From Bacillus sp. AZ43 (lineage in GTDB: Bacteria > Actinomycetota > Actinomycetes > Mycobacteriales > Geodermatophilaceae): DNA of 53,067 nt. Positions 34,968 to 43,534 of the stretch are shown here, one piece after another. Numbering within the stretch: position 1 is the first letter of the stretch; every line of letters starts with the position of its first letter. Under the pieces are notes generated by a model. The model was not told the DNA's origin. It made no database searches and saw nothing but the letters and a program-made list of their open reading frames with translations. Location: NCBI GenBank assembly GCA_004570425.1, contig SPQJ01000031.1:1-53067 (forward strand), written 5' to 3'. The translations under genes and the position numbers were made by a program.

Positions 34968-35981
34968 GTGCCCGACACCCCCGTCCTCGCCGTCCTGGGC
35001 GAGCTCGTGGTCGACCTGCTCCCCGTTCCGGGGGCGGATGCAGGCCCCGAGGGGACGGCGCCGCAGTACGTCGCCCGCCCCGGCGGGAACGCCCTCAACG
35101 TCGCCGTCGCGGCCGGGCGGCTGGGCGCCCCCGTGCGGCTGATGGCGCGACTGGGCACCGGGCCGCTGGCCGCCAACCTGCGCCGGCACGCCGAGCTGTC
35201 GGGCGTCGACGGCGCCGGCTTCGTCCCGGCCACGGAGCCGGTGAGCCTCGCCGTCGTCGGCGTGGGTGCCGACGGCTCACCCGACTACGGGTTCCACGTC
35301 CTCGGTGCGGCCGACTGGCAGTGGACCGACGACGAACTCGCCGGCGTGCTGCCCGAGCGCACCGGGGCGCTGCACGTCGGATCGATCTCGAGCTGGACCG
35401 CGCCCGGGTCCGAGCCGATCGCCCGGCTGGTCGAGCGCCTGCACGGCGGGGGCGAGACGCTGATCAGCGTCGACCCCAACATCCGCCCCCCGCTCGCCGA
35501 GGGTCCGGTCGGCGAGGTCCTGGGCAACGACCGCGCGACGGTCCAGGGCCGCCTCGACCGGCTGGTCGCGATGGCCGACGTCGTCAAGGTCAGCTCCGAG
35601 GACCTCGCCTGGCTGGAGGGCCCGTCCGACCTCGACGAGACGGCCCGGCGGTGGGCCGGCCGCGGGCCGGCGCTGGTGCTGCTCACCGACGGCGGCGCGC
35701 CGCTGCGCGTGGCCCGGCCCGGCAGGCCGCTGCTGCACCGGCAGCCCCCGGCTGTCCGTGTCGTCGACACGGTCGGCGCCGGCGACTCGCTCGCCGCGGG
35801 GCTGCTGGCCGGGCTGCTCGCCGCGGGCGTCACGACGCGGTCGGCCCTCCAGGCCCTGACCGACGACGAACTCCTCGCCCTCGTGGACGACGCCGCGCTC
35901 GTCGCCGCGCTGAACTGCACGCGGGTCGGCGCCGATCCGCCGACCCGGGCGGAGCTCGACGCCGCGCGGACCGGCCGGTGA
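34968..35981 (+). CDS. PfkB-family carbohydrate kinase
   Basis: A 337-residue ribokinase-fold kinase. The N-terminal PfkB signature is [26 protein letters not shown] (about 39-64) and the C-terminal signature with the catalytic Asp is [19 protein letters not shown] (about 267-285). [10 protein letters not shown] and [11 protein letters not shown] resemble fructokinase-type members. The sugar cannot be read from sequence; fructose, 2-keto-3-deoxygluconate or a nucleoside are all possible. It overlaps the following GNAT gene by four bases (GTGA). Confidence 0.92.
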   Translation: MPDTPVLAVLGELVVDLLPVPGADAGPEGTAPQYVARPGGNALNVAVAAGRLGAPVRLMARLGTGPLAANLRRHAELSGVDGAGFVPATEPVSLAVVGVGADGSPDYGFHVLGAADWQWTDDELAGVLPERTGALHVGSISSWTAPGSEPIARLVERLHGGGETLISVDPNIRPPLAEGPVGEVLGNDRATVQGRLDRLVAMADVVKVSSEDLAWLEGPSDLDETARRWAGRGPALVLLTDGGAPLRVARPGRPLLHRQPPAVRVVDTVGAGDSLAAGLLAGLLAAGVTTRSALQALTDDELLALVDDAALVAALNCTRVGADPPTRAELDAARTGR

Positions 35982-36448
35982 CCGCCACGGACATCACCGT
36001 CGTCGGCTTCGCCGAGCTGTCCGCGACGACGGTGCGCGCCCGGTTGCTCGGGGCCCACGACCGCTTCTGGGACGCCGACACCCGGGCGCTGCACCATCCG
36101 GTGTGGTTCCACCAGTTCGGTGGCTTCGGCGCCCTGGCCCGCAGCGCGGACGGCGAGGACCTCGGGTACGTGCTGGGCGTCGTCACCGCCGACCGGCTGG
36201 CCTACCTGCACCTGCTCGCGGTGCGGGACGACGCGCGCCGCGCCGGCCTGGGCCGGCGGCTGGTCGGCTGGTTCGACGCCCTGGCGGGAAGCACCGGCGC
36301 CCGCGTCGTCCAGGCGGTGGCCCGGCCGGCCGACACCGCGGCCGTCGCCTTCCACACCGCGCTCGGTGCCGGCGCGCACCTGTCCCGCGACCACGCCGGC
36401 CCGGGTGAGGACCGCCTCGTGCTCACCCGGTCACTGCGCCGCGGCTGA
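35978..36448 (+). CDS. GNAT-family N-acetyltransferase coupled to pfkB
   Basis: A 156-residue acetyltransferase. The core is LAYLHLLAVRDDARRAGLGRRLVGWFDALAGSTGARVVQAVARPADTAAVAFHTALGA, with the acetyl-CoA loop RRAGLG. The N-terminal SATTVRARLLGAHDRFWDADT is helical. GTG at 35978 overlaps the pfkB stop, so translation is coupled. The last 18 bases overlap the convergent tetR gene. Substrate is unknown. Confidence 0.88.
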   Translation: MTATDITVVGFAELSATTVRARLLGAHDRFWDADTRALHHPVWFHQFGGFGALARSADGEDLGYVLGVVTADRLAYLHLLAVRDDARRAGLGRRLVGWFDALAGSTGARVVQAVARPADTAAVAFHTALGAGAHLSRDHAGPGEDRLVLTRSLRRG

Positions 36449-36934
36449 CCCCGCGAAGAGCAGGGCGGCGAGGCGCGCCGCGTGCCGGTGCCGTGTCAGG
36501 GAGCGTCCCGGCTGGAGGACGACGCCCACCAGCCACCGCCCGGCGAGCTCCGCCTCGTCGACGTCCACCCCCAGGGCACCGGCCAGGCGGCCGACGAGGT
36601 CGCCCCACCGCTCGGCGCCGACGGTCAGCAGCCCGCTGAGCAGCTCCGGCTCGCTGACGGCGAGCCGCCGCAGCACGGGGTGGGCGCCGAGCTCGTCCGA
36701 GAGGGCCGCGAGCGCCCGATCGGGAGGCAGGCCGGCCGCCAGGGCGGTCAGCCGGGCGAGCTCGGTCTCCAGCAGCTCGGCGGCCACCTCGTCCTTGGTC
36801 CGGAAGTGGTTGTAGAGCGTCGCCTTCGAGACGCCCGCGGCGGCCGCGATGGACTGCATCGTGCTCCGCCGGACGCCGGCGTCGGCGAAGGCCCGGGCGG
36901 CGCCGGCGAGCAGGCCCTGCCGCGTGCGGTTCAG
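36431..36934 (-). CDS. TetR-family regulator with no conventional start codon
   Basis: The HTH (SIAAAAGVSKATLYNHFRTKDEVAAELL) and an effector domain (to residue about 165) identify a TetR repressor. The first ATG in frame (36859) falls after helix 1 and would remove the conserved TRQGLLAGAARAFADAGVRRST segment. The frame continues upstream with that helix, and then into the clgR coding region, without any ATG, GTG or TTG; the only near-start is CTG at 36934, giving MNRTRQGLLAG. Non-canonical initiation, coupling to clgR (stop 11 bases upstream) or a small frameshift could explain this. The effector and targets are unknown. Confidence 0.75.
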   Translation of the reverse strand: MNRTRQGLLAGAARAFADAGVRRSTMQSIAAAAGVSKATLYNHFRTKDEVAAELLETELARLTALAAGLPPDRALAALSDELGAHPVLRRLAVSEPELLSGLLTVGAERWGDLVGRLAGALGVDVDEAELAGRWLVGVVLQPGRSLTRHRHAARLAALLFAGSAAAQ

Positions 36935-36944
36935 GGTCGCCGGC

Positions 36945-37328
36945 TCAGGCGGCGAGCGACACGGCCTCGCCGCGGCGCAGCGCCGAGCGGGCGGGCTGGC
37001 CCGCGCCGACCAGGGCCAGGGCCGGCTCGGGAACCGGCTGCTCGGCGGCCGGCGGCTCCTCCGTGGCCGGGGCCAGCGGGCGGACCGCCCCGCCGTCGGC
37101 GACCCGCAGCTCGAGGCTGACCTCGGCCAGCAGGTCGGCGAGCTCGAGGTCGAGGGCGTCGCAGATCGAGGCGAGGAGCTCCGAGGAGGCCTCCTTCTGC
37201 CCGCGCTCGACCTCCGACAGGTACCCGAGGCTCACCCGCGCGGCGCCGGAGACGTCGCGCAGCGTGCGGCGCTGGCGCAGCCGGTGGCCCCGCAAGGTGT
37301 TCCCGAGCTGGGTGCGCAGCAGCGTCAT
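36945..37328 (-). CDS. clgR: ClgR-like XRE-family stress regulator
   Basis: A 127-residue regulator with an N-terminal HTH_3 domain (about 7-62: [45 protein letters not shown]) and a Pro/Ala/Glu-rich tail. In actinobacteria ClgR activates clp protease, lon and, in mycobacteria, pspA. Gene order ftsK-rimO-pgsA-cinA-clgR and a nearby pspA support the name. The C-terminus SLAA ends in the Leu-Ala-Ala degron used by Clp proteases, fitting the known ClpP-dependent turnover of ClgR. GGAG lies eight bases before the ATG. Confidence 0.85.
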   Translation of the reverse strand: MTLLRTQLGNTLRGHRLRQRRTLRDVSGAARVSLGYLSEVERGQKEASSELLASICDALDLELADLLAEVSLELRVADGGAVRPLAPATEEPPAAEQPVPEPALALVGAGQPARSALRRGEAVSLAA

Positions 37329-37474
37329 GGCCGTCTCCTGTCCTGCGAGCGGGGAAGCGCCGGTTCCCCGGGGGGAGCCGTGCGCTCACGGTACGCGGCG
37401 TCCGCCCTCGACACCGAGCCGACCGGCACGCGTCCGCTCATGGCGTAACGCCGTCCCCCGTCCGGGCGTTCCCG

Positions 37475-37948
37475 TCAGCCCAGCCGGTCGAGCAGGCCGG
37501 TCATCGCCGCGGCGACGGCAGCGGCACGGACCTCCGCCCGCCCGCCCGGGAGGTCGAGTTCCCGCACGTCGGTGCGCTGCCCGTCGCCGATGCCGAGGTA
37601 GACCCGCCCGGGCCGGTGGCCGTCGACCGGCTCGGGGCCGGCGACGCCCGTGAGCCCGATCCCCCACGTCGACCCGCACCGGTCGCGCACCCCGGCGGCC
37701 AGCGCACCGGCGGTCTGCGGGCTCACCGGTCCGTACCGGTCGAGGAGGTCGCGGGGGACGCCGGCGAGCGCCGCCTTGAGCTCCGTCGCGTAGACGACCA
37801 CACCTCCGCGCAGGGTCGCGCTCGCCCCGGGCACCGAGGCGAGGGTGGCGCAGAACAGCCCCGCGGTCAGTGACTCCGCGGCCGCGACCGTCTCCGACCG
37901 CGAGCGCAGAGCGGCGTGCAGGCGGGCGGCGAGGTCGTCGGGATCCAC
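37475..37948 (-). CDS. cinA: CinA-family protein, nicotinamide mononucleotide deamidase domain
   Basis: The 157-residue product corresponds to the stand-alone C-terminal CinA domain (PncC type), which deamidates NMN to NaMN in pyridine-nucleotide recycling. Family motifs are AAAESLTAGLFCATLASVPGAS (about 23-44), GGVVVYATELKAAL, GPVSPQTAGALAAGVRDRCGSTWGIGLTGVAGP and PGRVYLGIG. The N-terminal molybdopterin-binding-like half of full CinA is absent, as in many actinobacteria. The GTG at 37948 has an AGGA site about eight bases upstream. Confidence 0.92.
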   Translation of the reverse strand: MDPDDLAARLHAALRSRSETVAAAESLTAGLFCATLASVPGASATLRGGVVVYATELKAALAGVPRDLLDRYGPVSPQTAGALAAGVRDRCGSTWGIGLTGVAGPEPVDGHRPGRVYLGIGDGQRTDVRELDLPGGRAEVRAAAVAAAMTGLLDRLG

Positions 37949-38042
37949 CCCGCCATCCTCGCCGGTGTACCTCCGCGGGCGAGCCGGACCTCCCCCGAGT
38001 GGACCCGCCCCACGGAGGGACGGGCCGGCCCGGGAGGACGCG

Positions 38043-38759
38043 ATGCCCGAGACTCCCCCGTCGGTGCCGCGGGTGCGGCTGCTCGGCGGCCTGGCCCTGC
38101 TGCGCGACGGACGGCGCACCCCGCTGCCGGCGGGCAGTCACCGGCTGCTGGCCCACCTCGCCCTGCACCCGGAGGGGGGCGACCGCCGCGCCGTCGCGCA
38201 CGCCCTCTGGCCGGACGCGGGCGAGAGCCGGGCGGCGGGCAACCTGCGGACGGCGTGGTGGCGACTGCAGCAGGTCGGCTGCCCACTGGCCCAGGAGGAC
38301 GACGGCACGCTGGCCCTGCGCCCGGAGGTCGTCGTCGACCTGACCCGCCTCGACGGGTGGATGACCCGGGTGCTGACCGGCTCGGCGACACCCGCCGATC
38401 TCGCCGTCGACCCGGCGGCCATCGCGGAGGCGGACCTGCTGCCGGGCTGGCAGGAGGCCTGGGTCGTCCGCGCGCGGGAACGGCTGCACCTGCGCCGGGT
38501 GCACGCCCTGGAGCGGCTGGGCGTGCTGCTGCGCCGAGCGGGGCACCCGACGGCGGCGGTGGAGGCGGCGCGGCTGGCCGTGGTGGCCGAGCCGCTGCGG
38601 GAGAGCGGGCAGCGGGCGCTCATCGAGGCCCACCAGGCGGCCGGCAACTGGGCGGTCGCCCGGCAGCAGTTCGACGTGTTCCGGCGCATCCTGCGCCGGG
38701 AGGTCGGCGCGGAGCCCAGTCCCGCGCTGGCGGCGGTCGCCACCCGCCGGCGCGGCTGA
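38043..38759 (+). CDS. Stand-alone BTAD-domain regulator (SARP/AfsR-related)
   Basis: A 238-residue protein with an N-terminal OmpR/PhoB-like winged-helix region (about 9-90; RVRLLGGLALLRDGRRTPLPAG and HRLLAHLALHPEGGDRRAVAHALWPD) and a bacterial transcriptional activation domain (about 95-235; ERLHLRRVHALERLGVLLRRAG, AARLAVVAEPLRESGQRALIEAH, EVGAEPSPAL). There is no NB-ARC ATPase or TPR tail. SARP proteins often activate secondary-metabolite clusters, but none is adjacent here. The ATG at 38043 has GGGAGGA upstream. The gene is divergent from cinA and convergent with pgsA. Confidence 0.9.
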   Translation: MPETPPSVPRVRLLGGLALLRDGRRTPLPAGSHRLLAHLALHPEGGDRRAVAHALWPDAGESRAAGNLRTAWWRLQQVGCPLAQEDDGTLALRPEVVVDLTRLDGWMTRVLTGSATPADLAVDPAAIAEADLLPGWQEAWVVRARERLHLRRVHALERLGVLLRRAGHPTAAVEAARLAVVAEPLRESGQRALIEAHQAAGNWAVARQQFDVFRRILRREVGAEPSPALAAVATRRRG

Positions 38760-38765
38760 CGCGAG

Positions 38766-39428
38766 CTACGCGGCGGCGTCGGTCCGGGTGCCCCCGGCCC
38801 CCGAGGCGCGGCGCGCCGCCGCGGCGCGCATCGCCCGGGCGCTGGTCCGGCGCAACCTGACCGCGCGGACGACGTAGTCGAGCCCGGTGACGACTGTGAG
38901 GGCGACGGCCAGCGCCATCACCCACCAGCGCGCGCTGGCGAGGGCCCCGGTGAGCGGCAGGATGTAGAGGGCGATCGCCAGCGACTGGACGACGGTCTTC
39001 GCCTTGCCGCCCCGGCTGGCCGCGATCACGCCGTGCCGGATGACCCAGAAGCGCAGCAGCGTGACCCCGACCTCGCGGACCAGGATCACCACCGTCACCC
39101 ACCACGGCAGGAGCGCGAGGACCGACAGCGCGATCAGCGCGGTGCCGGTGAGCGCCTTGTCGGCGATCGGGTCGGCGAGCTTGCCGAACTCGGTGACCTG
39201 ACCGGTGCGTCGCGCGATCATGCCGTCGTATCGGTCGGTGATGATCGCCAGCCCGAACACCACGGCCGCCCACCACCGGTCGGCCGCGTCCACGCCGCCC
39301 TCGTGCAGCAGCAGGACGGCGAACACCGGCACGACGGCCAGTCGCAGCACGGTCAGGGCGTTGGGCAGGTTGACCAACCGCGCCGACGACGGCGGGGTGG
39401 CGGCCGGGTCGGGCGCGACGTCGGTCAC
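38766..39428 (-). CDS. pgsA: CDP-diacylglycerol-glycerol-3-phosphate 3-phosphatidyltransferase
   Basis: An integral membrane CDP-alcohol phosphotransferase of 220 residues that makes phosphatidylglycerol phosphate. The catalytic motif DG-x2-AR-x8-G-x3-D-x3-D is complete in DRYDGMIARRTGQVTEFG followed by KLADPIAD (about 68-93). About six helices follow the N-terminal NLPNALTVLRLAVVPVFAVLLL. The GTG at 39428 was chosen; it follows the rimO stop by four bases (TGA CCC GTG). In mycobacteria the corresponding gene is pgsA3 between ftsK and clgR, matching this neighbourhood. Confidence 0.93.
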   Translation of the reverse strand: MTDVAPDPAATPPSSARLVNLPNALTVLRLAVVPVFAVLLLHEGGVDAADRWWAAVVFGLAIITDRYDGMIARRTGQVTEFGKLADPIADKALTGTALIALSVLALLPWWVTVVILVREVGVTLLRFWVIRHGVIAASRGGKAKTVVQSLAIALYILPLTGALASARWWVMALAVALTVVTGLDYVVRAVRLRRTSARAMRAAAARRASGAGGTRTDAAA

Positions 39429-39432
39429 GGGG

Positions 39433-40869
39433 TCACCGGCCGGCCGGCGTTCCGGCGGGGACCAGCGCCCGGGCCACCAGGTCGATGCCCTCGGTGTCGA
39501 CCACCTCGGCGTCGAGGACCTGGCCGGCGCGGGCGTCCGCGGGCACCCCGGAGATCGTCGTCGTGCCGTCGGCGTCGGGGTCCTGGTGGGCGGCGTGGCC
39601 GAGCCACACCCCGGGGCCCTCCTCCGCGGAGAGGTCCTCGGTGAGCAGCACCTCGACCCGCTCGCCGATCCGCTCCTCGGCGCGCTGGGCGGTGAGCTCC
39701 TCGACGAGGTCGGTGATCCGGCGGACGCGCGCGTCGATCTCGGCCTGGTCCAGCTTGCCGTCCAGGCCGATCGCCTCGGTGCCCTCCTCGTCGGAGTAGC
39801 CGAACACGCCGACGGCGTCGAGCCGGCCCTCCACCAGGAAGCGCTCCAGCTCGGCGACGTCGGCCTCGGTCTCACCGGGGAAGCCGAGGATGACGTTGGT
39901 GCGGAAGCCGGCGGTCGGCGCCAGCGCCCGGGCCCGCTCGATCAGCTGCAGGAAGTCGTCGGTCCCGCCGAATCGGCGCATCCGGCGCAGCAGCGTCGGC
40001 GACGAGTGCTGGAACGACAGGTCGAAGTAGGGCGCGACACCCGGCGACGAGGCGATCAGCTCGAGCAGGCCGGGGCGCAGCTCGGCCGGCTGCAGGTAGG
40101 CGACCCGCACGCGAGCGATGCCCTCGACGGCGACCAGCGCGGGCAGCAGCTTCTCCAGCGAGCGCAGGTCGCCGAGGTCCTTGCCGTAGGACGTCGAGTT
40201 CTCGCTGACGAGCACCAGCTCGGTCACGCCCTGCGACGCCAGCCACTGCGCCTCGGCGAGCACCTCCGCCGGAGGGCGGGAGACGAACGCGCCGCGGAAG
40301 GTCGGGATGGCGCAGAAGGCGCACCGGCGGTCGCAGCCCGACGCCAGCTTCAGGGCGGCCGTCGGACCCGAGGCCAGGCGCTTGCGGCGCAGCCAGTCGT
40401 GGCCGGGGATCGACGGGGCGTCCGCGGCCGTGACGGCGGCGGTGCGCTGCACCGGGCTGATGGGCAGCAGCGTGCGCCGGTCGCGCGGGGTGTGCGGCAC
40501 CAGCGGGCGGCCGGCCAGCACGTCGTCGAGCCGGTCGCCGATGGCCCCGTAGTCGTCGAAGCCCAGCACGGTGGCCTCGGGCAGCGCGCCGGCGAGCTCC
40601 GAGCCGTACCGCTCGGCCATGCAGCCGACGGCGACGACGGAGGCTCCCGAATCGGTGGCGGCGAGGATGGCGTCGACCGAGTCCTTCTTGGCCGACTCGA
40701 TGAAGCCGCAGGTGTTCACCAGGACGGCGTCGGCGCCGTCGGCGTCGTCCACCAGCTGGTAGCCCTCGGCGGCCAGCCGACCGGCGAGCTCCTCGGAGTC
40801 GACCTCGTTGCGGGCGCACCCGAGGGTCACCACCGCCACGGTCCGGGCAGGGGTGGGCGCAGCTCTCAC
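39433..40869 (-). CDS. rimO: Ribosomal protein S12 methylthiotransferase
   Basis: RimO methylthiolates an Asp in ribosomal protein S12 and is related to MiaB. The 478-residue protein has auxiliary-cluster cysteines Cys18, Cys54 and Cys83 ([36 protein letters not shown]) and the radical-SAM triad Cys179, Cys183, Cys186 in [12 protein letters not shown]. The [13 protein letters not shown] signature separates RimO from MiaB. A TRAM domain lies at the C-terminus. GTG at 40869 follows a TACGAT -10 box by six bases, so it is leaderless. It heads the rimO-pgsA transcript. Confidence 0.95.
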   Translation of the reverse strand: MRAAPTPARTVAVVTLGCARNEVDSEELAGRLAAEGYQLVDDADGADAVLVNTCGFIESAKKDSVDAILAATDSGASVVAVGCMAERYGSELAGALPEATVLGFDDYGAIGDRLDDVLAGRPLVPHTPRDRRTLLPISPVQRTAAVTAADAPSIPGHDWLRRKRLASGPTAALKLASGCDRRCAFCAIPTFRGAFVSRPPAEVLAEAQWLASQGVTELVLVSENSTSYGKDLGDLRSLEKLLPALVAVEGIARVRVAYLQPAELRPGLLELIASSPGVAPYFDLSFQHSSPTLLRRMRRFGGTDDFLQLIERARALAPTAGFRTNVILGFPGETEADVAELERFLVEGRLDAVGVFGYSDEEGTEAIGLDGKLDQAEIDARVRRITDLVEELTAQRAEERIGERVEVLLTEDLSAEEGPGVWLGHAAHQDPDADGTTTISGVPADARAGQVLDAEVVDTEGIDLVARALVPAGTPAGR

Positions 40870-40875
40870 CGGTCC

Positions 40876-40881
40876 ATCGTA
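40876..40881 (-). promoter_or_regulatory. Leaderless-type -10 box of rimO
   Basis: On the minus strand TACGAT is followed by six bases and GTG at 40869. Confidence 0.65.
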
Positions 40882-40925
40882 GTTGACGGACCCCCGTGCC
40901 CCCCGTCACTCGCACGCTCGCGACG

Positions 40926-40943
40926 GGCCCCTGCACGGGGGCC
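40926..40943 (-). terminator. Short GC-rich hairpin just after ftsK
   Basis: GGCCCC and GGGGCC arms (40926-40931 and 40938-40943) with a six-base loop lie two bases after the ftsK stop. There is no U tract, so termination is plausible but unproven. Confidence 0.4.
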
Positions 40944-40945
40944 GA

Positions 40946-43444
40946 TCAAGCTTCTCCGCCGCGGAGGGTGAAGAGCACGGACTCCAGCTCGTCGGGCTTG
41001 ATGAGCACGTCGCGCGCCTTGGACCCCTCGGACGGGCCGACGATGCCCCGGCTCTCCATCAGGTCCATGAGCCGGCCGGCCTTGGCGAAGCCGACGCGCA
41101 GCTTGCGCTGCAGCATTGACGTCGAGCCGAACTGGCTGGTGACGATGAGCTCCACGGCCTGGACGAGCAGGTCGAGGTCGCCCCCGATGTCCTCGTCGAT
41201 CTCCTTCTTCTCGCCCGCGCCACCGGCGGTGAAGACCTCTTCCCGGTACTCGGGCTCGGCCTGCCGCTTGGTGAACTCGACGACGGCCTCGATCTCGGCG
41301 TCGGTCACGAAGGCACCCTGGACGCGCATCGGCTTGCCGGCGCCGATGGGCATGAAGAGCGCGTCACCCATGCCGATCAGCTTCTCCGCGCCGGGCTGGT
41401 CGAGGATGACCCGGCTGTCGGTGAGGCTGGACGTCGAGAAGGCCAGGCGCGAGGGCACGTTGGCCTTGATCAGTCCGGTGACGACGTCGACCGACGGTCG
41501 CTGCGTGGCCAGGATCAGGTGGATGCCGGCGGCACGCGCCTTCTGCGTGATGCGGACGATGTGGTCCTCGACGTCGCGCGGCGCCACCATCATCAGATCG
41601 GCGAGCTCGTCGACGATCGTGAGGATGTACGGGTAGGGCCGGTAGACCCGCTCGCTGCCGGGCGGGGTCGCGATCTCGCCCTTCTCGACCTTGCGGTTGA
41701 AGTCGTCGATGTGCCGGACACCGGTCGACTTCATGTCCTGGTAGCGCTGCTCCATCTCCTCGACCAGCCAGGCCAGCGCGGTGGCGGCCTTCTTGGGGTC
41801 GGTGATGATCGGCGTGATCAGGTGCGGGATGCCGTCGTAGGGCGTGAGCTCGACCATCTTCGGGTCGACCAGGATCATCCGCAGCTGGTCGGGCGTGGCC
41901 CGCAGCAGCAGCGAGGTCAGGATCGAGTTGACGCAGCTGGACTTACCGGCGCCGGTGGCGCCGGCGACCAGCAGGTGCGGCATCTTCGCGAGGTTCGCGC
42001 AGACGAAGCCGCCCTCGATGTCCTTGCCGAGGCCGACCAGCATCGGGTGCGGGTCCTGCTTGGCCGCGCCGGACCGGAGGACGTCGCCCAGCGACACCTT
42101 CTCGCGGTCGGTGTTGGGCACCTCGATGCCGACGGCCGACTTCCCCGGGATCGGCGCCAGGATGCGGATGTTGTCGTTGGCCACCGCGTAGGCCATGTTC
42201 TTGGTCAGCTGGGTGATCTTCTCGACCTTGACGCCCTGGCCGAGCTCCACCTCGTAGCGGGTGACCGTCGGGCCGCGGGTGAACCCGGTGACCGCCGCGT
42301 CGATGTTGAACTGCTCCAGCACGCCGCTGATCGCCTCGATGGCGACGTCGTTGGCCTTGGACCGGGCGCGCGGAGGGTCGCCGGGCCGCAGGGTCGACAG
42401 GGAGGGCAGGACGTAGTCGCCCTCGACCGGCTGGATGGACAGCTGCTCCGGCTCGGTGATCGGGGGCAGGTCCTCGGGCGGGGAGGTCCGGTCGACCACC
42501 GGCGGCCGCGTCGGGGCGTGCAGCTGCGTGTGCTCGGGCTCGGTGGTGAGCGTGGCCTCGGGGGCGGCGTCGTACGCGGCGTGGTCGATGGGGCCGGTGG
42601 TGAGCAGGTCCTCCGACAGCGACTTCCGCCCGAAGCGCCGGCCCTTCGGCGCCTCGTCCTCCTCGTCCTCGTACTCCTCGTCGTCGTACTCGTCGTCGTC
42701 GTACTCGTCGCCACGGCCGAGCAGCCAGTCGCCGAGCGCGCCGAGGCGCTGGGGGATCTGGTGCACCGGCGTCGCGGTGATGACCAGGACACCGAAGAAG
42801 GCGGCGAGGACGAACAGGACGACGGCGACGGCCATGCCGACGCCCGCCTCGAGCGGGGCGCCGACGGCGAACCCGACGAGGCCGCCGGAGCCGGGCTCCT
42901 TGGCGGCCGGGTCGGCCTCGGTGCCCAGGACCTGCGCGATGCCGAGCACCGCCGCGATGGTGCAGAGCCAGCCGATGGCCAGCCGGCCACGCGCCTCGGG
43001 CCGGGGCCCGCGCCGCAGCAGCCGCAGGGCGGCGAAGAACAGCACGACCGGCAGGACGAGGACGAGCGATCCCACGACCCAGCGGACGCCGTCGGAGAGA
43101 GCCTCGCCGACCGGTCCGATGCCGTTGCTCCAGACCGCCGCGCCCAGCACGATCGCCAGGCCGAGGACGGCCAGGCCGACGCCGTCCCGGCGGTGCTCGG
43201 GCGCCAGCGGCTCGGCCTCCTCCGGGCGGGCGACCGAACGGGCCAGCCCGCCGGCCCCGCGCGCGAGCAGGTTCCAGCTGCCGGCGACGACGCCCCACAG
43301 ACCGGAGGACTGCTGCTTCTTCTTCGCGGCGGGCCGGCGGTTGGCGGTGGTGCGCTTGGCGGCCGGCCGCTTCTTGCTCGCCGCCGTCGAGCCGGACCGG
43401 GTCCGGGTCGCGGGTCGACGCGTCGACGTGGTGCGGGCAGGCAT
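40946..43444 (-). CDS. ftsK: FtsK/SpoIIIE DNA translocase
   Basis: This motor pumps chromosome termini across the division septum and helps recruit division proteins. The 832-residue protein has a basic Arg/Lys/Thr-rich N-terminus, four membrane helices (about 88-225), an Asp/Glu/Tyr-rich linker (about 246-265), the alpha-beta motor core with Walker A GATGAGKSS (495-503) and Walker B YILTIVDELADLMM, and the C-terminal gamma winged helix (from about 765; DLLVQAVELIVTSQFGSTSMLQRKLRVGFAKAGRLMDLME), which reads polarity sequences. The linker is shorter than in E. coli, as usual in actinobacteria. A TATCGT box seven bases before the ATG suggests a leaderless transcript. Confidence 0.96.
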   Translation of the reverse strand: MPARTTSTRRPATRTRSGSTAASKKRPAAKRTTANRRPAAKKKQQSSGLWGVVAGSWNLLARGAGGLARSVARPEEAEPLAPEHRRDGVGLAVLGLAIVLGAAVWSNGIGPVGEALSDGVRWVVGSLVLVLPVVLFFAALRLLRRGPRPEARGRLAIGWLCTIAAVLGIAQVLGTEADPAAKEPGSGGLVGFAVGAPLEAGVGMAVAVVLFVLAAFFGVLVITATPVHQIPQRLGALGDWLLGRGDEYDDDEYDDEEYEDEEDEAPKGRRFGRKSLSEDLLTTGPIDHAAYDAAPEATLTTEPEHTQLHAPTRPPVVDRTSPPEDLPPITEPEQLSIQPVEGDYVLPSLSTLRPGDPPRARSKANDVAIEAISGVLEQFNIDAAVTGFTRGPTVTRYEVELGQGVKVEKITQLTKNMAYAVANDNIRILAPIPGKSAVGIEVPNTDREKVSLGDVLRSGAAKQDPHPMLVGLGKDIEGGFVCANLAKMPHLLVAGATGAGKSSCVNSILTSLLLRATPDQLRMILVDPKMVELTPYDGIPHLITPIITDPKKAATALAWLVEEMEQRYQDMKSTGVRHIDDFNRKVEKGEIATPPGSERVYRPYPYILTIVDELADLMMVAPRDVEDHIVRITQKARAAGIHLILATQRPSVDVVTGLIKANVPSRLAFSTSSLTDSRVILDQPGAEKLIGMGDALFMPIGAGKPMRVQGAFVTDAEIEAVVEFTKRQAEPEYREEVFTAGGAGEKKEIDEDIGGDLDLLVQAVELIVTSQFGSTSMLQRKLRVGFAKAGRLMDLMESRGIVGPSEGSKARDVLIKPDELESVLFTLRGGEA

Positions 43445-43451
43445 GCGTCGG

Positions 43452-43457
43452 ACGATA
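43452..43457 (-). promoter_or_regulatory. Leaderless-type -10 box of ftsK
   Basis: On the minus strand TATCGT is followed by seven bases and ATG at 43444. Confidence 0.6.
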
Positions 43458-43521
43458 ATCGCCTCCGGCGCTCCGGTCCGGCAGGCCGGGCCTCGTGTCC
43501 CTCACCTCGACCCGGTGCACC

Positions 43522-43527
43522 TAACGT
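43522..43527 (+). promoter_or_regulatory. Leaderless-type -10 box of the S9 peptidase gene
   Basis: TAACGT, seven bases, ATG at 43535; no Shine-Dalgarno. It is divergent from the ftsK promoter 64 bp away. Confidence 0.65.
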
Positions 43528-43534
43528 CACACGC

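Noticed and set aside
37329-37474. Possible ClgR autoregulatory box upstream of clgR
   Set aside because: CGC/GCG-rich half-sites occur (around 37380-37400) but do not fit the published ClgR pattern well enough in such GC-rich DNA.
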